DNA of 64,000 nt, from NCBI GenBank assembly GCA_965214795.1, contig OZ243976.1, positions 3,410,001-3,474,000 on the forward strand. The letters are read 5' to 3'. The notes beneath the pieces are model-generated. The model was not told the DNA's origin, ran no database searches, and worked only from the letters and a program-made list of their open reading frames with translations. Shown one piece after another: positions 54,303-63,409 of the stretch; position 1 is the first letter of the stretch; each line of letters opens with the position of its first letter. This DNA comes from JAJDXW01 sp965214795 (GTDB taxonomy: Bacteria; Pseudomonadota; Gammaproteobacteria; HK1). A program made the position numbers and the translations under genes.

Positions 54303-55054
54303 CCCTGCGCCCTTGCATGTGCGTCTTCCCCGTTGCGCCACCGGACCGCAAAGCCGTTCGGATAGCGGAGATCGATACGCTCGATGAACTCTCTTCGGCC
54401 AATCAGCGCCGACAGGTAGACGGCTGCGAAACGGCGCACGTGCGGCCCCTGCTCGTCGCGAAACACGAGAAGCACGCCGTCGGCGAACTGCAGGCTCCAG
54501 TGTCCGGCCGCCGACCGCTCCAGCCGCGCGATGCCGCCGCCGATGCCGTCGAAGATCGAGCCGAGCTCCCGAAGCCCGTCCCGCAGCTTCGGTATCGCCT
54601 CGCGCGGTCCGTCGAATACGGGCAGCCCGATCGCCGCCGGCGCGTGCCGCCGGGGAAGCAGGGCGCCCCGCTCCGTCACCAGCCCCCCCCCCGCCCAGCG
54701 CGCGACCGGGCGGTCCTCCGCCACCGTCAAGTGCAACTCCCCGGGCCAGACCCGCCGCACCGAGACGTCGCGTACCCCTGGCACCGCAAGAGCCGACTCG
54801 CGCACGGCGGCGATGTCGACCCGGAAGAAGCCGCCCTCGAGCCGGCCGGCGATGGCCCGCTCGAGCTCCTCGGGCGCCACCCAGCGCAGACTGCCCACGA
54901 TGCGGACGTCGGAGATGGCGGCGGAAGGAAGGACGGAGCGCAGCCGCTCCAGCATCGGGAGGTCCTGGGGCAGTCGCCCGATCGGAAAGGAGGCGAGCAG
55001 CGCGCCGAGGGCGCACGACGAGACGACGAGCCGGCGGGGTCCCGACCCGGTCAC
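54299..55054 (-). CDS. ftsQ: Cell division protein FtsQ
   Basis: A 251-residue inner-membrane divisome protein. A short cytoplasmic start precedes one transmembrane segment (RRLVVSSCALGALLASFPIG), then a POTRA domain (SDVRIVGSLRWVAPEELERA) and the beta domain. It recruits FtsB/FtsL. GTG 55054 overlaps the murB stop by four bases. The region between murB and ftsQ where ddl often lies is absent. Confidence 0.93.
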   Translation of the reverse strand: MTGSGPRRLVVSSCALGALLASFPIGRLPQDLPMLERLRSVLPSAAISDVRIVGSLRWVAPEELERAIAGRLEGGFFRVDIAAVRESALAVPGVRDVSVRRVWPGELHLTVAEDRPVARWAGGGLVTERGALLPRRHAPAAIGLPVFDGPREAIPKLRDGLRELGSIFDGIGGGIARLERSAAGHWSLQFADGVLLVFRDEQGPHVRRFAAVYLSALIGRREFIERIDLRYPNGFAVRWRNGEDAHARAQG

Positions 55055-55947
55055 GGCCGCGCCCTCGGACTCGGGCCCGCCGCCCGCGGCGGCGGGCGCC
55101 GGCCCACCACCCTCACCTCCGGCTCGAGGTTCACCCCGGTCTCGTCGAATACCCGGGCTTGCACCTCTCCGATCAGCGCCTCGATATCCGACGACGAGGC
55201 GGCACCTTCGTTGACGATGAAGTTCCCGTGCTTCTCCGAGACCACCGCGCCCCCGATCCGGGTGCCCTTGAGACCGCATGCCTCGACGAGCCGGCCCGCA
55301 TGGTCGCCGGGCGGGTTGCGGAATACCGATCCGCAGCTCCGCTGCCCGACCGGCTGCGAGGCGGCCCGCGCCCGGATCAGCTCCCGGGTGCGAGCCCGCA
55401 CGGCCGCCGGATCCGCGGGGACGGCCCGCAGCTCGGCACAGGTGAACCACTCCCCGGCCCGGCCTCCGACGGTCCGGTATCCGACCTCGAACTCGGGTCC
55501 GGCGCGCCAGCGACGGCGCCCGCTCCGGTCGATCGTCTCGACCCGATGCACGAGATCCCACGTCTCCGCGCCGTGCGCACCGGCGTTCATCGCAAGCGCC
55601 CCGCCGATCGTTCCCGGGATCCCGGCGAGGAACTCGCCGCCGGCGTATCCCTTCCGTCCGAAGTAGCGGGCGAGCTTGGCGCAGGGGACGCCCGCCCCGG
55701 CCCGGACCTGGTGCTCGCCGGACTCCTCGATGCGGCCGAGGCCGCGGCCGGTCAGGATCACCACCCCTCCGATCCCGCCGTCGCGCACCAGCAGGTTGCT
55801 TCCGAGCCCGACCCAGAGGACCTCGTCGCGGGGACCGAGTCCGGACAGGAAGACGGTGAGGTCCTCGACGTCCGTGGGCGCGTAGACGCGATCGGCCGGC
55901 CCCCCGGTCCCCCAGGCGGTCAAGCGGGCCATCGGGACGTTGCGCAT
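55051..55947 (-). CDS. murB: UDP-N-acetylenolpyruvoylglucosamine reductase
   Basis: A 298-residue FAD enzyme reducing the enolpyruvyl group to make UDP-MurNAc. GLGSNLLVRDGGIGGVVI and FLAGIPGTIGGALAMNAGAH bind FAD; the catalytic serine is in SCGSVFRNPPGDHAG and the glutamate is in GVNLEPEVRVVG. The size fits the shorter, type II MurB. ATG 55947 is one base into the murC stop. The C-terminus has an Arg/Pro tail. Confidence 0.96.
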   Translation of the reverse strand: MRNVPMARLTAWGTGGPADRVYAPTDVEDLTVFLSGLGPRDEVLWVGLGSNLLVRDGGIGGVVILTGRGLGRIEESGEHQVRAGAGVPCAKLARYFGRKGYAGGEFLAGIPGTIGGALAMNAGAHGAETWDLVHRVETIDRSGRRRWRAGPEFEVGYRTVGGRAGEWFTCAELRAVPADPAAVRARTRELIRARAASQPVGQRSCGSVFRNPPGDHAGRLVEACGLKGTRIGGAVVSEKHGNFIVNEGAASSSDIEALIGEVQARVFDETGVNLEPEVRVVGRRPPPRAAGPSPRARP

Positions 55948-57368
55948 CAGCCGGCCCCGCACGGCTCGTCCGCCTCCGCGAGGCTCGCGGCCGCCGCTCC
56001 GATATCGCCGGCGCCGAGCAGTACCAGCACGTCGTCGGTGCGGACCACCCCGCGGAGAGTGGCCCGCAACTCGCCGAGCCTCGGCACGTAGACCGGCTCC
56101 ACCAGGCCGCGGGCGCGAACCGCCTGGCACAGGCTCTGCGCGTCCGCGCCGGAGATGGGATCTTCGCCGGCGGGGTAGACGGCGGTGACGAGAAGCGCGT
56201 CCGCGAGGCCCAGGACCCGGGCGAAGTCGTCCAGCAGATCGCGGGTCCGGGTGTATCGATGAGGCTGGAAGGCAACCACCAGCCGCCGGCCCGGCCAGGC
56301 TTCCCGCGCCGCCCCGAGGGTCGCCTCGATCTCGCGGGGATGGTGGCCGTAGTCGTCCACGAGCCGGACCTCGTGCTCCCCGATCCGGACCTGATCCCAC
56401 ACCTCGAAGCGTCGGCCGATCCCCTGGAACGTGGCCAGCGCGCGGCCGACGACCTCGTCGTCCACCCCGAGGGACCTCGCGACCGCAACCGCGGCCAGGG
56501 CGTTGAGCACGTTGTGGCGACCCGGAAGGTTCAGGGTCACGGTGACCTCCGGTCCGAGGTCGCCGGACGGGATCCGGAAGCGGGTCCGGGTCTCGATCGG
56601 CGTCACGTCCACCGCCCGCAGGTCCGCCTCCTCCCGAAAGCCGTAGGTCACGACCGGCCTCGACACCTGCGGCAGGACGGCGCGGACGCCCGGATCGTCG
56701 GCGCACAGCACCGCGAGTCCGTAGAACGGCAGGTGGCGAAGAAACTCGACGAAGGCGGCGTGCAGGCGGGATTCGTCCTGATCCCAGGTCGCCATGTGGT
56801 CGTGGTCGATGTTGGTCACCACCGCCATCTCCGGCCTGAGAAGCAGGAACGACCCGTCGCTCTCGTCCGCCTCGGCCACGAGGTAGAGTCCGTCGCCGAG
56901 CCGTCCGTTCGCATCCGACGCGAGCAGGCGCCCGCCGATGACGAACGTCGGGTCGAGCCCTCCGGCGCTGAGCACGCTGGTCACGAGACTCGTCGTAGTC
57001 GTCTTTCCATGGGTTCCGGCGACGGCGATGCCGTGGCGAAACCGCATGATCTCGCCCAGCATCTCCGCCCGCGGAACGACGGGAACCTGGCGCTCCCGGG
57101 CCGCCTCGAGCTCGGCGTTTCCGGGCGGAATGGCGGTGGAGACGACCACCACGTCGCGGTCCCGGACATGGTCGGGGTGGTGGCCGAGGTGGACCCGGAC
57201 GCCGAGGCGGGACAACCGCCCCGTCATCTCGTTCTCGTGGAGGTCCGAACCGCTGACCTCGAAGCCGAGGGTGTGGAGGACCTCCGCGATCCCGCCCATC
57301 CCCGCGCCGCCGATCCCGATGAGGTGGATGCGGCGAATGCGATCGAGGCCGTGCCGGACCGTGGTCAT
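55947..57368 (-). CDS. murC: UDP-N-acetylmuramate-L-alanine ligase
   Basis: A 473-residue Mur ligase adding L-Ala to UDP-MurNAc. The N-terminal Rossmann motif is HLIGIGGAGMGGIAEVL, the ATP loop is GTHGKTTTTSLV, and EADESDGSFLLL, NIDHDHMATW and DDYGHHPREIEATL are Mur-ligase signatures specific to MurC. It overlaps murG by four bases. Confidence 0.97.
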   Translation of the reverse strand: MTTVRHGLDRIRRIHLIGIGGAGMGGIAEVLHTLGFEVSGSDLHENEMTGRLSRLGVRVHLGHHPDHVRDRDVVVVSTAIPPGNAELEAARERQVPVVPRAEMLGEIMRFRHGIAVAGTHGKTTTTSLVTSVLSAGGLDPTFVIGGRLLASDANGRLGDGLYLVAEADESDGSFLLLRPEMAVVTNIDHDHMATWDQDESRLHAAFVEFLRHLPFYGLAVLCADDPGVRAVLPQVSRPVVTYGFREEADLRAVDVTPIETRTRFRIPSGDLGPEVTVTLNLPGRHNVLNALAAVAVARSLGVDDEVVGRALATFQGIGRRFEVWDQVRIGEHEVRLVDDYGHHPREIEATLGAAREAWPGRRLVVAFQPHRYTRTRDLLDDFARVLGLADALLVTAVYPAGEDPISGADAQSLCQAVRARGLVEPVYVPRLGELRATLRGVVRTDDVLVLLGAGDIGAAAASLAEADEPCGAG

Positions 57369-58471
57369 GCTTCCTCTCCCGCGGGACCCGGGAACACCGG
57401 GGGACGCTCGAAGTGGCGGCAGCACGCGGCCACCCGTTCGGCGGCGTCCCGCTGCCCACCCCGCCAGGCCGCCTCGGCCATCGCGAGACGGCGGGACCGA
57501 TCGGAGGCGAGTTCGCCGAGGAGGGAGGCGAGCCGGGGAGCGATGTCTCCGCCTTCCGGAACCACGTATGCCGCCCCGCACCGCTCGAGGAAGCGCGCGT
57601 TGGCGGTCTGGTGGTCGTCCGCCGCCCACGGATAGGGAACCAGTATGGACCCCACCCCGGTCGCCGAAAGTTCCGCGACGGTGCTCGCCCCGGCCCGGCA
57701 CACCGCCACGTCCGCCCACCCGTAGGCTTCGGCCACGTCCTCCACGAAAGCGGTCACCGCCGCGTCGATCCCCGCCTCGCGATAGCGTTCCCGCGTCGCG
57801 TCGGCGTGGCCCTCTCCGGCCTGGTGGCGGATCTCCAGCGGCCGGGCGACACGCGCCGTGGCCGGCGGCACGGACCGGTTGAGAGCCTCCGCCCCCTGGC
57901 TTCCCCCGAGCACGAGCACTCGCAGGCCCGGCCCTCGATCGGCAAACCGCTCGCCAGGGGGAGGGAGGGCGGAGAAGGCGGGCCGCACCGGATTCCCGGT
58001 GGTCCGCAGCCATCCTTTTCCGCGGCGGGAGAAGGTGTTCGAGAAGCTCTCCATGATCCCCGTCGCGAGCCGGGCGAGCACGCGGTTCGCGAGGCCCGGA
58101 ATCGCGTTCTGCTCATGGATGAGCAGGGGACGGCGGAGCAGCCAGGCTGCAACCCCGCCCGGCGCGGACACGAAACCGCCCATGCCGAGGACCAGCGCGG
58201 GCCGGATGCGAAGCAGGATCGCGGCCGCCTGGACCAGGGCCACGGCGTTCGCGGCGAACGTCCCCGCCCGCCGCGCGCCGCGGAACCGCCGGGAGGAGAT
58301 GAAGTGCAGGGGCAGGCGGGCGCCCGGCACCACCCGGGCCTCGATCCCCTGCCGGGTGCCGACCCAGCTCACCGACCAGCCCTCTTCGCGCAGGCGATCG
58401 GCCACCGCGAGAGCGGGGAACACGTGGCCTCCCGTCCCCCCGGCAAAGATGCACACCCTTGTACCGGTCAT
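57365..58471 (-). CDS. murG: Lipid II synthase (GlcNAc transferase) MurG
   Basis: A 368-residue peripheral membrane glycosyltransferase converting lipid I to lipid II. The N-terminal loop FAGGTGGHVFPALAVAD and the UDP-GlcNAc signature VCRAGASTVAELSATG with PYPWAADDHQTANARFLER are diagnostic. The ATG overlaps the ftsW stop by four bases (ATGA). Confidence 0.97.
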   Translation of the reverse strand: MTGTRVCIFAGGTGGHVFPALAVADRLREEGWSVSWVGTRQGIEARVVPGARLPLHFISSRRFRGARRAGTFAANAVALVQAAAILLRIRPALVLGMGGFVSAPGGVAAWLLRRPLLIHEQNAIPGLANRVLARLATGIMESFSNTFSRRGKGWLRTTGNPVRPAFSALPPPGERFADRGPGLRVLVLGGSQGAEALNRSVPPATARVARPLEIRHQAGEGHADATRERYREAGIDAAVTAFVEDVAEAYGWADVAVCRAGASTVAELSATGVGSILVPYPWAADDHQTANARFLERCGAAYVVPEGGDIAPRLASLLGELASDRSRRLAMAEAAWRGGQRDAAERVAACCRHFERPPVFPGPAGEEA

Positions 58472-59619
58472 CGGGACTCCCCTCCCCGCGCATCGCGATC
58501 GATGCGCACGAGGAGCCCGAGAGCCAGGCAGCTCGCCACGAGATTGTTCCCGCCGTAGCTCATGAACGGCAGGGCGAGCCCCTTGGTCGGCAGGGCGCCG
58601 ATGTTCACCCCGATGTTGATCCAGGCCTGGATTCCGAGCGACAGCCCGAGCCCGTACGCCAGATGGGCATTGAACGGCTGCCCGCGGTCGATGGCCCGGC
58701 CGGCGATGACGAAGGCCCGGTAGATGAGCACTGCGAAGAGCGCGATCACCGCCGCCATCCCGACGAAGCCCAGCTCCTCTCCGACCACCGCGAACAGGAA
58801 GTCGGTGTGCGCGGCCGGCAGGTAGAAGAGCTTCTGCACGCTCCCGCCGAGCCCGGCCCCGAGCCATTCGCCGCGGCCGATCGCGATGAGCGCCTGGACG
58901 AGCTGGAACCCGTCGCCGTAGGGGGTGTCGAACGGAGCGAGAAAGCTCAGCAGCCGCCGCATGCGGTAGGGTTCGGCGATCGCGAGCACCGCCATCGCGA
59001 TCGCGATGGCGCCGCTCCAGGCCGCGAAGGTGCGCAAGGGCACGCCCGCGATGAAGAGCATCCCGAGCAGGGTGAACCCGAGCACGACGACGGTCCCGAA
59101 GTCCGGTTCAGCGAGGAGCAGCACGGCGACGAGGCCGAATACCGCGATCGGGACGAGCGCATGGCGTCCGTAGAGCCGGACGTCGTCTCCCTGCCGCGAG
59201 AGGTAGGCCGCCAGGTAGACGACGAACACGATCTTCATCGCCTCCCCGGGATGAAACGTGACGATGCCGAGGTCGAGCCAGCGGATCGCCCCGCCCGCCT
59301 TGAGCCCGAGGCCCGGGATCAGCACCGCGCTCAAGGCGGCGATGCCGCCCAGGAGGACCAGGTTGGCGAACCGTTCCCAGTAGCGGGGATCGACCAGCGC
59401 CACCGCCGTGCCGAACGCGATTCCGGCCACGAGCGCCGCCGATTGACGCCAGAAGAAGTGCAGCGGCACCCCGAACTTTCCGTCGGCGATGGACACGGAG
59501 GCGGACGCGACCATCACGAGGCCGACCAGGATCAGCGCACAGGCGGAGATCGCGAGGCCGGCGTCGACCCGCCACGCGCCGGGGCCGGCCTGATCGGGGT
59601 GGTGAAGGGCCCGGTTCAC
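58468..59619 (-). CDS. ftsW: Peptidoglycan glycosyltransferase FtsW
   Basis: A 383-residue SEDS-family polytopic membrane protein polymerising septal glycan with FtsI. About ten transmembrane segments can be traced. Signatures are EPDFGTVVVLGF and GLALPFMSYGGNNLVASC near the C-terminus. The start is GTG 59619 (VNRALHHPDQAGPGAWRVDA), overlapping the murD stop by four bases; in-frame sequence further upstream belongs to murD. Confidence 0.96.
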   Translation of the reverse strand: MNRALHHPDQAGPGAWRVDAGLAISACALILVGLVMVASASVSIADGKFGVPLHFFWRQSAALVAGIAFGTAVALVDPRYWERFANLVLLGGIAALSAVLIPGLGLKAGGAIRWLDLGIVTFHPGEAMKIVFVVYLAAYLSRQGDDVRLYGRHALVPIAVFGLVAVLLLAEPDFGTVVVLGFTLLGMLFIAGVPLRTFAAWSGAIAIAMAVLAIAEPYRMRRLLSFLAPFDTPYGDGFQLVQALIAIGRGEWLGAGLGGSVQKLFYLPAAHTDFLFAVVGEELGFVGMAAVIALFAVLIYRAFVIAGRAIDRGQPFNAHLAYGLGLSLGIQAWINIGVNIGALPTKGLALPFMSYGGNNLVASCLALGLLVRIDRDARGGESR

Positions 59620-60983
59620 GCCGTCCGCCCCCGTGCGCCGGCCAGGAACTCGGCCCGGAAGTCCCGTCCCCGTTCCCGGTAGTCGCGGTACATGTCCCAG
59701 GCCGCGCACGCCGGGGACAGCAGCACCGCGTCGCCCGGCCGGGCGGCCGCGCGCGCGCGGGCCACCGCTTCGGCCATCGAGCCGACGCTCGCGACCGGGA
59801 CGTGGCCCTCGATGAGGCTTCGGATCGCCGGTGCATCCCGGCCGAGCAGCACGACCTTGCGGATCCGTCCGCCGGACTCGCGCAGGGCCCGGCCGAGCGG
59901 CCGAAAGTCGGCGCCCTTGCCGTCACCCCCCGCGATCAGGACCAGCGGGACGTCGAAGCCGTTCACCGCCGCGACGGTCGCGCCGACGTTGGTGCCCTTG
60001 GAGTCGTCGTACCAGCGCGCGCCGCCGGCGCGGCCGATCGGCTCGCAGCGGTGCGCGAGCCCGGTGAACGTCCGAAGCGTGCGGGCGATCACGTCCCCGT
60101 CGATTCCGAGGTCGTCCGCGATCGCCATCGCGGCGAGGGCGTTGAGGGCGTTGTGGCGGCCGGGAAGCGCCAGCGCGCCGACCTCCAGCCGCAGCTCGGC
60201 CCCGCGGGCGAGCCAAGTCCGGGCGCCGTGCTCGACCAGGCCGTACTCGCCCTCCCGGGGTCGTTCGGCGGTGAACGTGACGACCCGCGTCCCCTCCCAG
60301 GCCAGGCGGGTGCCGAGCGCCGCGAGCCACGCGTCGTCACGGCAGACCACCGCCGTCCCGGCGCCCCGGAAGACGCGGGCCTTGGCCGCGCGATACGCCC
60401 CGAACCCCCGGTGGCGGTCGAGATGATCGGGACTCACGTTGAGGAGGGCCGCGACGCGCGGGCGAAGGGAGCGGGTCGTCTCGAGCTGGAAACTCGAGAT
60501 CTCCACGACGTAGAGCTCCGGCTCGCGGGCGAGAAGGGTGAGGGCCGGCGGGCCGAAGTTTCCGCCGATGGCCGCGTCGCGGCCGTCCCCCTCCGCCATG
60601 GCGTGGACCAAGGCGCAGACCGTGCTCTTGCCGTTCGTCCCCGTCACGGCGACGATCGGGGCGCGGGCCGCCCGGGCGAACAGCTCCACCTCGCCGAGAA
60701 CCGGAACGCCGCGGCCGACGGCGGCCGACACCGCGGGGTCGCTCGGCGATACCCCGGGGCTCAGCACCAGCTCGACGGCCTCCCCGAACCACTCTCCGTC
60801 GAATCCGCCGAGACGCATCTCCGCCGCGGGGAGCAGCCGGCGGAGCTCCTCCGCGCGCGGCGGGGACGGCCGGCTGTCCGCCAGCGCGACGTCGACCCCG
60901 TGCGCGTACAGGTGGCGAGCGCACGCGAGACCCGTGTCGCCGAGTCCGACCACCACCGTGCGCCCATGCTGCATTCGGGCCAC
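59616..60983 (-). CDS. murD: UDP-N-acetylmuramoyl-L-alanine-D-glutamate ligase
   Basis: A 455-residue Mur ligase adding D-Glu. VVVGLGDTGLACARHLYAHG is the N-terminal UDP-binding motif, GTNGKSTVCALVHAM the P-loop, and ISSFQLETT, NVSPDHLDRH and DDSKGTNVGATVAAV are MurD hallmarks. The frame opens with GTG 60983 directly after the mraY stop; ATG 60974 three codons later is an alternative. Confidence 0.97.
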   Translation of the reverse strand: MARMQHGRTVVVGLGDTGLACARHLYAHGVDVALADSRPSPPRAEELRRLLPAAEMRLGGFDGEWFGEAVELVLSPGVSPSDPAVSAAVGRGVPVLGEVELFARAARAPIVAVTGTNGKSTVCALVHAMAEGDGRDAAIGGNFGPPALTLLAREPELYVVEISSFQLETTRSLRPRVAALLNVSPDHLDRHRGFGAYRAAKARVFRGAGTAVVCRDDAWLAALGTRLAWEGTRVVTFTAERPREGEYGLVEHGARTWLARGAELRLEVGALALPGRHNALNALAAMAIADDLGIDGDVIARTLRTFTGLAHRCEPIGRAGGARWYDDSKGTNVGATVAAVNGFDVPLVLIAGGDGKGADFRPLGRALRESGGRIRKVVLLGRDAPAIRSLIEGHVPVASVGSMAEAVARARAAARPGDAVLLSPACAAWDMYRDYRERGRDFRAEFLAGARGRTA

Positions 60984-62054
60984 CTACCGCACCTTGAGGG
61001 TCGCGAGCCCGACGAGGATGAGCACCAGGGTGACGATCCAGAGGCGCACGATGACCCGCGGCTCCGGCCACCCCTTGAGCTCGAAGTGGTGATGGAGAGG
61101 CGCCATGCGGAAGATCCGCCGGCCGGTGAGACGGAAGGACAGGACCTGCAGGATGACCGAGGCCGTCTCCATGACGAACACCCCCCCCATCACGAACAGC
61201 ACGATCTCCTGACGGCACACCACCGCGATGGTGCCGAGCGCCGCTCCGAGCGCGAGGGCGCCGATATCGCCCATGAAGACCTGGGCGGGATAGGTGTTGA
61301 ACCACAGGAACCCCAGACCCGCCCCGACGATCGAGGCGCAGACGACGGTCACCTCGCCGACCCCGGCGATGGAGGGAAACGCGAGATAGGAGGCGAACTC
61401 GCTGTGCCCGGCCACGTAGACGAACACCGCGAGCGCGCTCGCGATGAGAACGGTGTGCCCGATCGCGAGGCCGTCGAGACCGTCCGTCAGGTTGACCGCG
61501 TTGCTCGTGCCGACGATCACGAAATAGGCCAGCGGGATGTAGAGCCAGCCGAGATCGAGCGCCACGTCCTTGATGACGGGAACGATGAGCTGCAGCTCGG
61601 CCGCGACCTCCGCCGAGACATAGAGGAAGATGGCCCCGGAGAGCCCGACGAGGGACTGCAGCAGGTACTTATACCGGGCCGCCATGCCCCGGCCGCGGGT
61701 GAGCTTGCGGTAGTCGTCGAGCCACCCGATCACGCCGAACGCGAGGGTCATGGCCAGCACCACCCACACGAAGCGGTTGGAGAGGTCGGCCCAGAGGAGA
61801 GTGGAGACGAAGATCGCGACCAGGATGAGCGCGCCGCCCATGGTGGGGGTGCCCGCCTTGGCGTGGTGCGACCGCGGGCCGTCCTCGCGGACGACCTCGC
61901 CGAACCTGCGCAGGCGGCGGATCGCCTCCGGCCCGACGGCGAGCGCGATGAGGAGCGCCGTCAGCACTCCGCAGACCGCGCGCAGCGTGATGTACCGAAA
62001 GACGCCGAAGCCGCCGTGCAGCCCGGTCAGCAGGTCGAAGAGCTCGATCAGCAT
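60984..62054 (-). CDS. mraY: Phospho-N-acetylmuramoyl-pentapeptide transferase
   Basis: A 356-residue membrane enzyme making lipid I on undecaprenyl phosphate. Ten transmembrane segments; catalytic motifs are GTPTMGGALILVAIF, GWLDDYRKLTRGRG, NAVNLTDGLDGLAIG and the cytoplasmic loop MAPLHHHFELKGWPE. The ATG overlaps the murF stop by seven bases. Confidence 0.98.
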   Translation of the reverse strand: MLIELFDLLTGLHGGFGVFRYITLRAVCGVLTALLIALAVGPEAIRRLRRFGEVVREDGPRSHHAKAGTPTMGGALILVAIFVSTLLWADLSNRFVWVVLAMTLAFGVIGWLDDYRKLTRGRGMAARYKYLLQSLVGLSGAIFLYVSAEVAAELQLIVPVIKDVALDLGWLYIPLAYFVIVGTSNAVNLTDGLDGLAIGHTVLIASALAVFVYVAGHSEFASYLAFPSIAGVGEVTVVCASIVGAGLGFLWFNTYPAQVFMGDIGALALGAALGTIAVVCRQEIVLFVMGGVFVMETASVILQVLSFRLTGRRIFRMAPLHHHFELKGWPEPRVIVRLWIVTLVLILVGLATLKVR

Positions 62055-63409
62055 CGCCCGCCCAGCGCCTGCACGACGCGCTCCATTCCGATCGAACGCG
62101 AACCCTTGACCAGCACCGTGATCGGGGACCTCTCCCCGAGGTCCGCCCGGAGCTCGGCCACCAGGGCGTCGTGCGAAGGATGATGCCGGCCGCCCGGCCC
62201 GAACGCGTGCACCGCCTCCGCGGCGAGCGGGCCGATGCCGTACAGCCGGGCGACGCCCCGCTCGCGGGCGAACCGCCCCGCTTCGCGGTGCAGACTGCGC
62301 TCGTCGTCGCCAAGCTCGGCCATGTCTCCGAGGGCGAGCCAGCACTCCCCGTCGCGGTCGGCGAGCACGTCCAGGGCGGCCCGCAGCGAGCCCGGGTTGG
62401 CGTTGTAGGTATCGTCGAGGAGGACCGAGCCGCCGGCGAGCGGGCGTGCGCAGAGCCGCCCGGGAACCGGGCGCATCGCCTCGAGCCCCTCGCGGATCGC
62501 GGCGAGGGGCTCGCCGATCGCGAGGCACGCGGCGGTCGCGGCGAGCGCGTTCATGACGTTGTGCCGGCCGAGGAGCGCGAGATCGACCATCGCCCCGCCC
62601 TCGGGGGTCGCGAGGGTGAGCCGTGAGCCGTGCTCCCCGGGAGCGAACTCCGCGCTGACGTCGGCCGGCTCCCGAAGGCCGAACCGGACGATTCGCCGGG
62701 TTCCGAGCTGGCGCGTCCAGAAGTCCGCGAACCGGTCGTCGGCGTTGACGACCCCGCATCCGTCCCGCGGCAGGGACTCGAACAGCTCGCCCTTGGCCCG
62801 GGCCACCCCCTCAACGTCCCCGAATCCCTCGAGGTGGGCCGGCGCGCACTGGGTCACGACCCCGACGCGCGGCGTGCACAGCCGGGCCAGCCCCGCGATC
62901 TCGCCCGGGTGGTTGGCGCCCATCTCGACCACTCCCCGCCGGTGCTCCGAGTCGAGTTCGAACAGGGTGCCGGCGACACCGATGTCGGTGTTCAGGTTGC
63001 CGGCGGTGGCGAGCGTGCGATGGCGCCGGCGAAGGATCGACGCGACCATCTCCTTCGCGGTGGTCTTGCCGTTGCTCCCGGTGACCGCCACGAAAGGAAC
63101 CTCGAAGCGGCGGCGCCACTCGACGGCGAGCCGCCCCAGCGCGGCGCGTGCGTCGCGGACGACCAGCCGCGGGAGCCCCCCATCCCCGGACCGCTCCGCA
63201 ACGGCCGCGACCGCACCGGCACGCGCCGCGGCTTCGACATGGTCGTGCCCATCGAAGTTGGGCCCGCGAAGGGCGAAGAAGAGGGTCCCCGCGCAGTCGC
63301 GCCGGGAATCGGTGGACACGCCGCGAAACCGGACTTCCTCGTCTTCCCGGCCGCTTCCGGGCGCCGCGCCGAGCACCGCACGGGCTTCGCCGAGCCCCAT
63401 CTCGATCAC
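62048..63409 (-). CDS. murF: UDP-MurNAc-tripeptide D-alanyl-D-alanine ligase
   Basis: A 453-residue Mur ligase adding D-Ala-D-Ala. GVSTDSRRDCAGTLFFAL, the P-loop GSNGKTTAKEMVAS, GNLNTDIGVAGTLFEL, EMGANHPGEI and DDTYNANPGSLRAALDVL are diagnostic. The start is GTG 63409, overlapping murE by four bases. Confidence 0.97.
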   Translation of the reverse strand: MIEMGLGEARAVLGAAPGSGREDEEVRFRGVSTDSRRDCAGTLFFALRGPNFDGHDHVEAAARAGAVAAVAERSGDGGLPRLVVRDARAALGRLAVEWRRRFEVPFVAVTGSNGKTTAKEMVASILRRRHRTLATAGNLNTDIGVAGTLFELDSEHRRGVVEMGANHPGEIAGLARLCTPRVGVVTQCAPAHLEGFGDVEGVARAKGELFESLPRDGCGVVNADDRFADFWTRQLGTRRIVRFGLREPADVSAEFAPGEHGSRLTLATPEGGAMVDLALLGRHNVMNALAATAACLAIGEPLAAIREGLEAMRPVPGRLCARPLAGGSVLLDDTYNANPGSLRAALDVLADRDGECWLALGDMAELGDDERSLHREAGRFARERGVARLYGIGPLAAEAVHAFGPGGRHHPSHDALVAELRADLGERSPITVLVKGSRSIGMERVVQALGGRC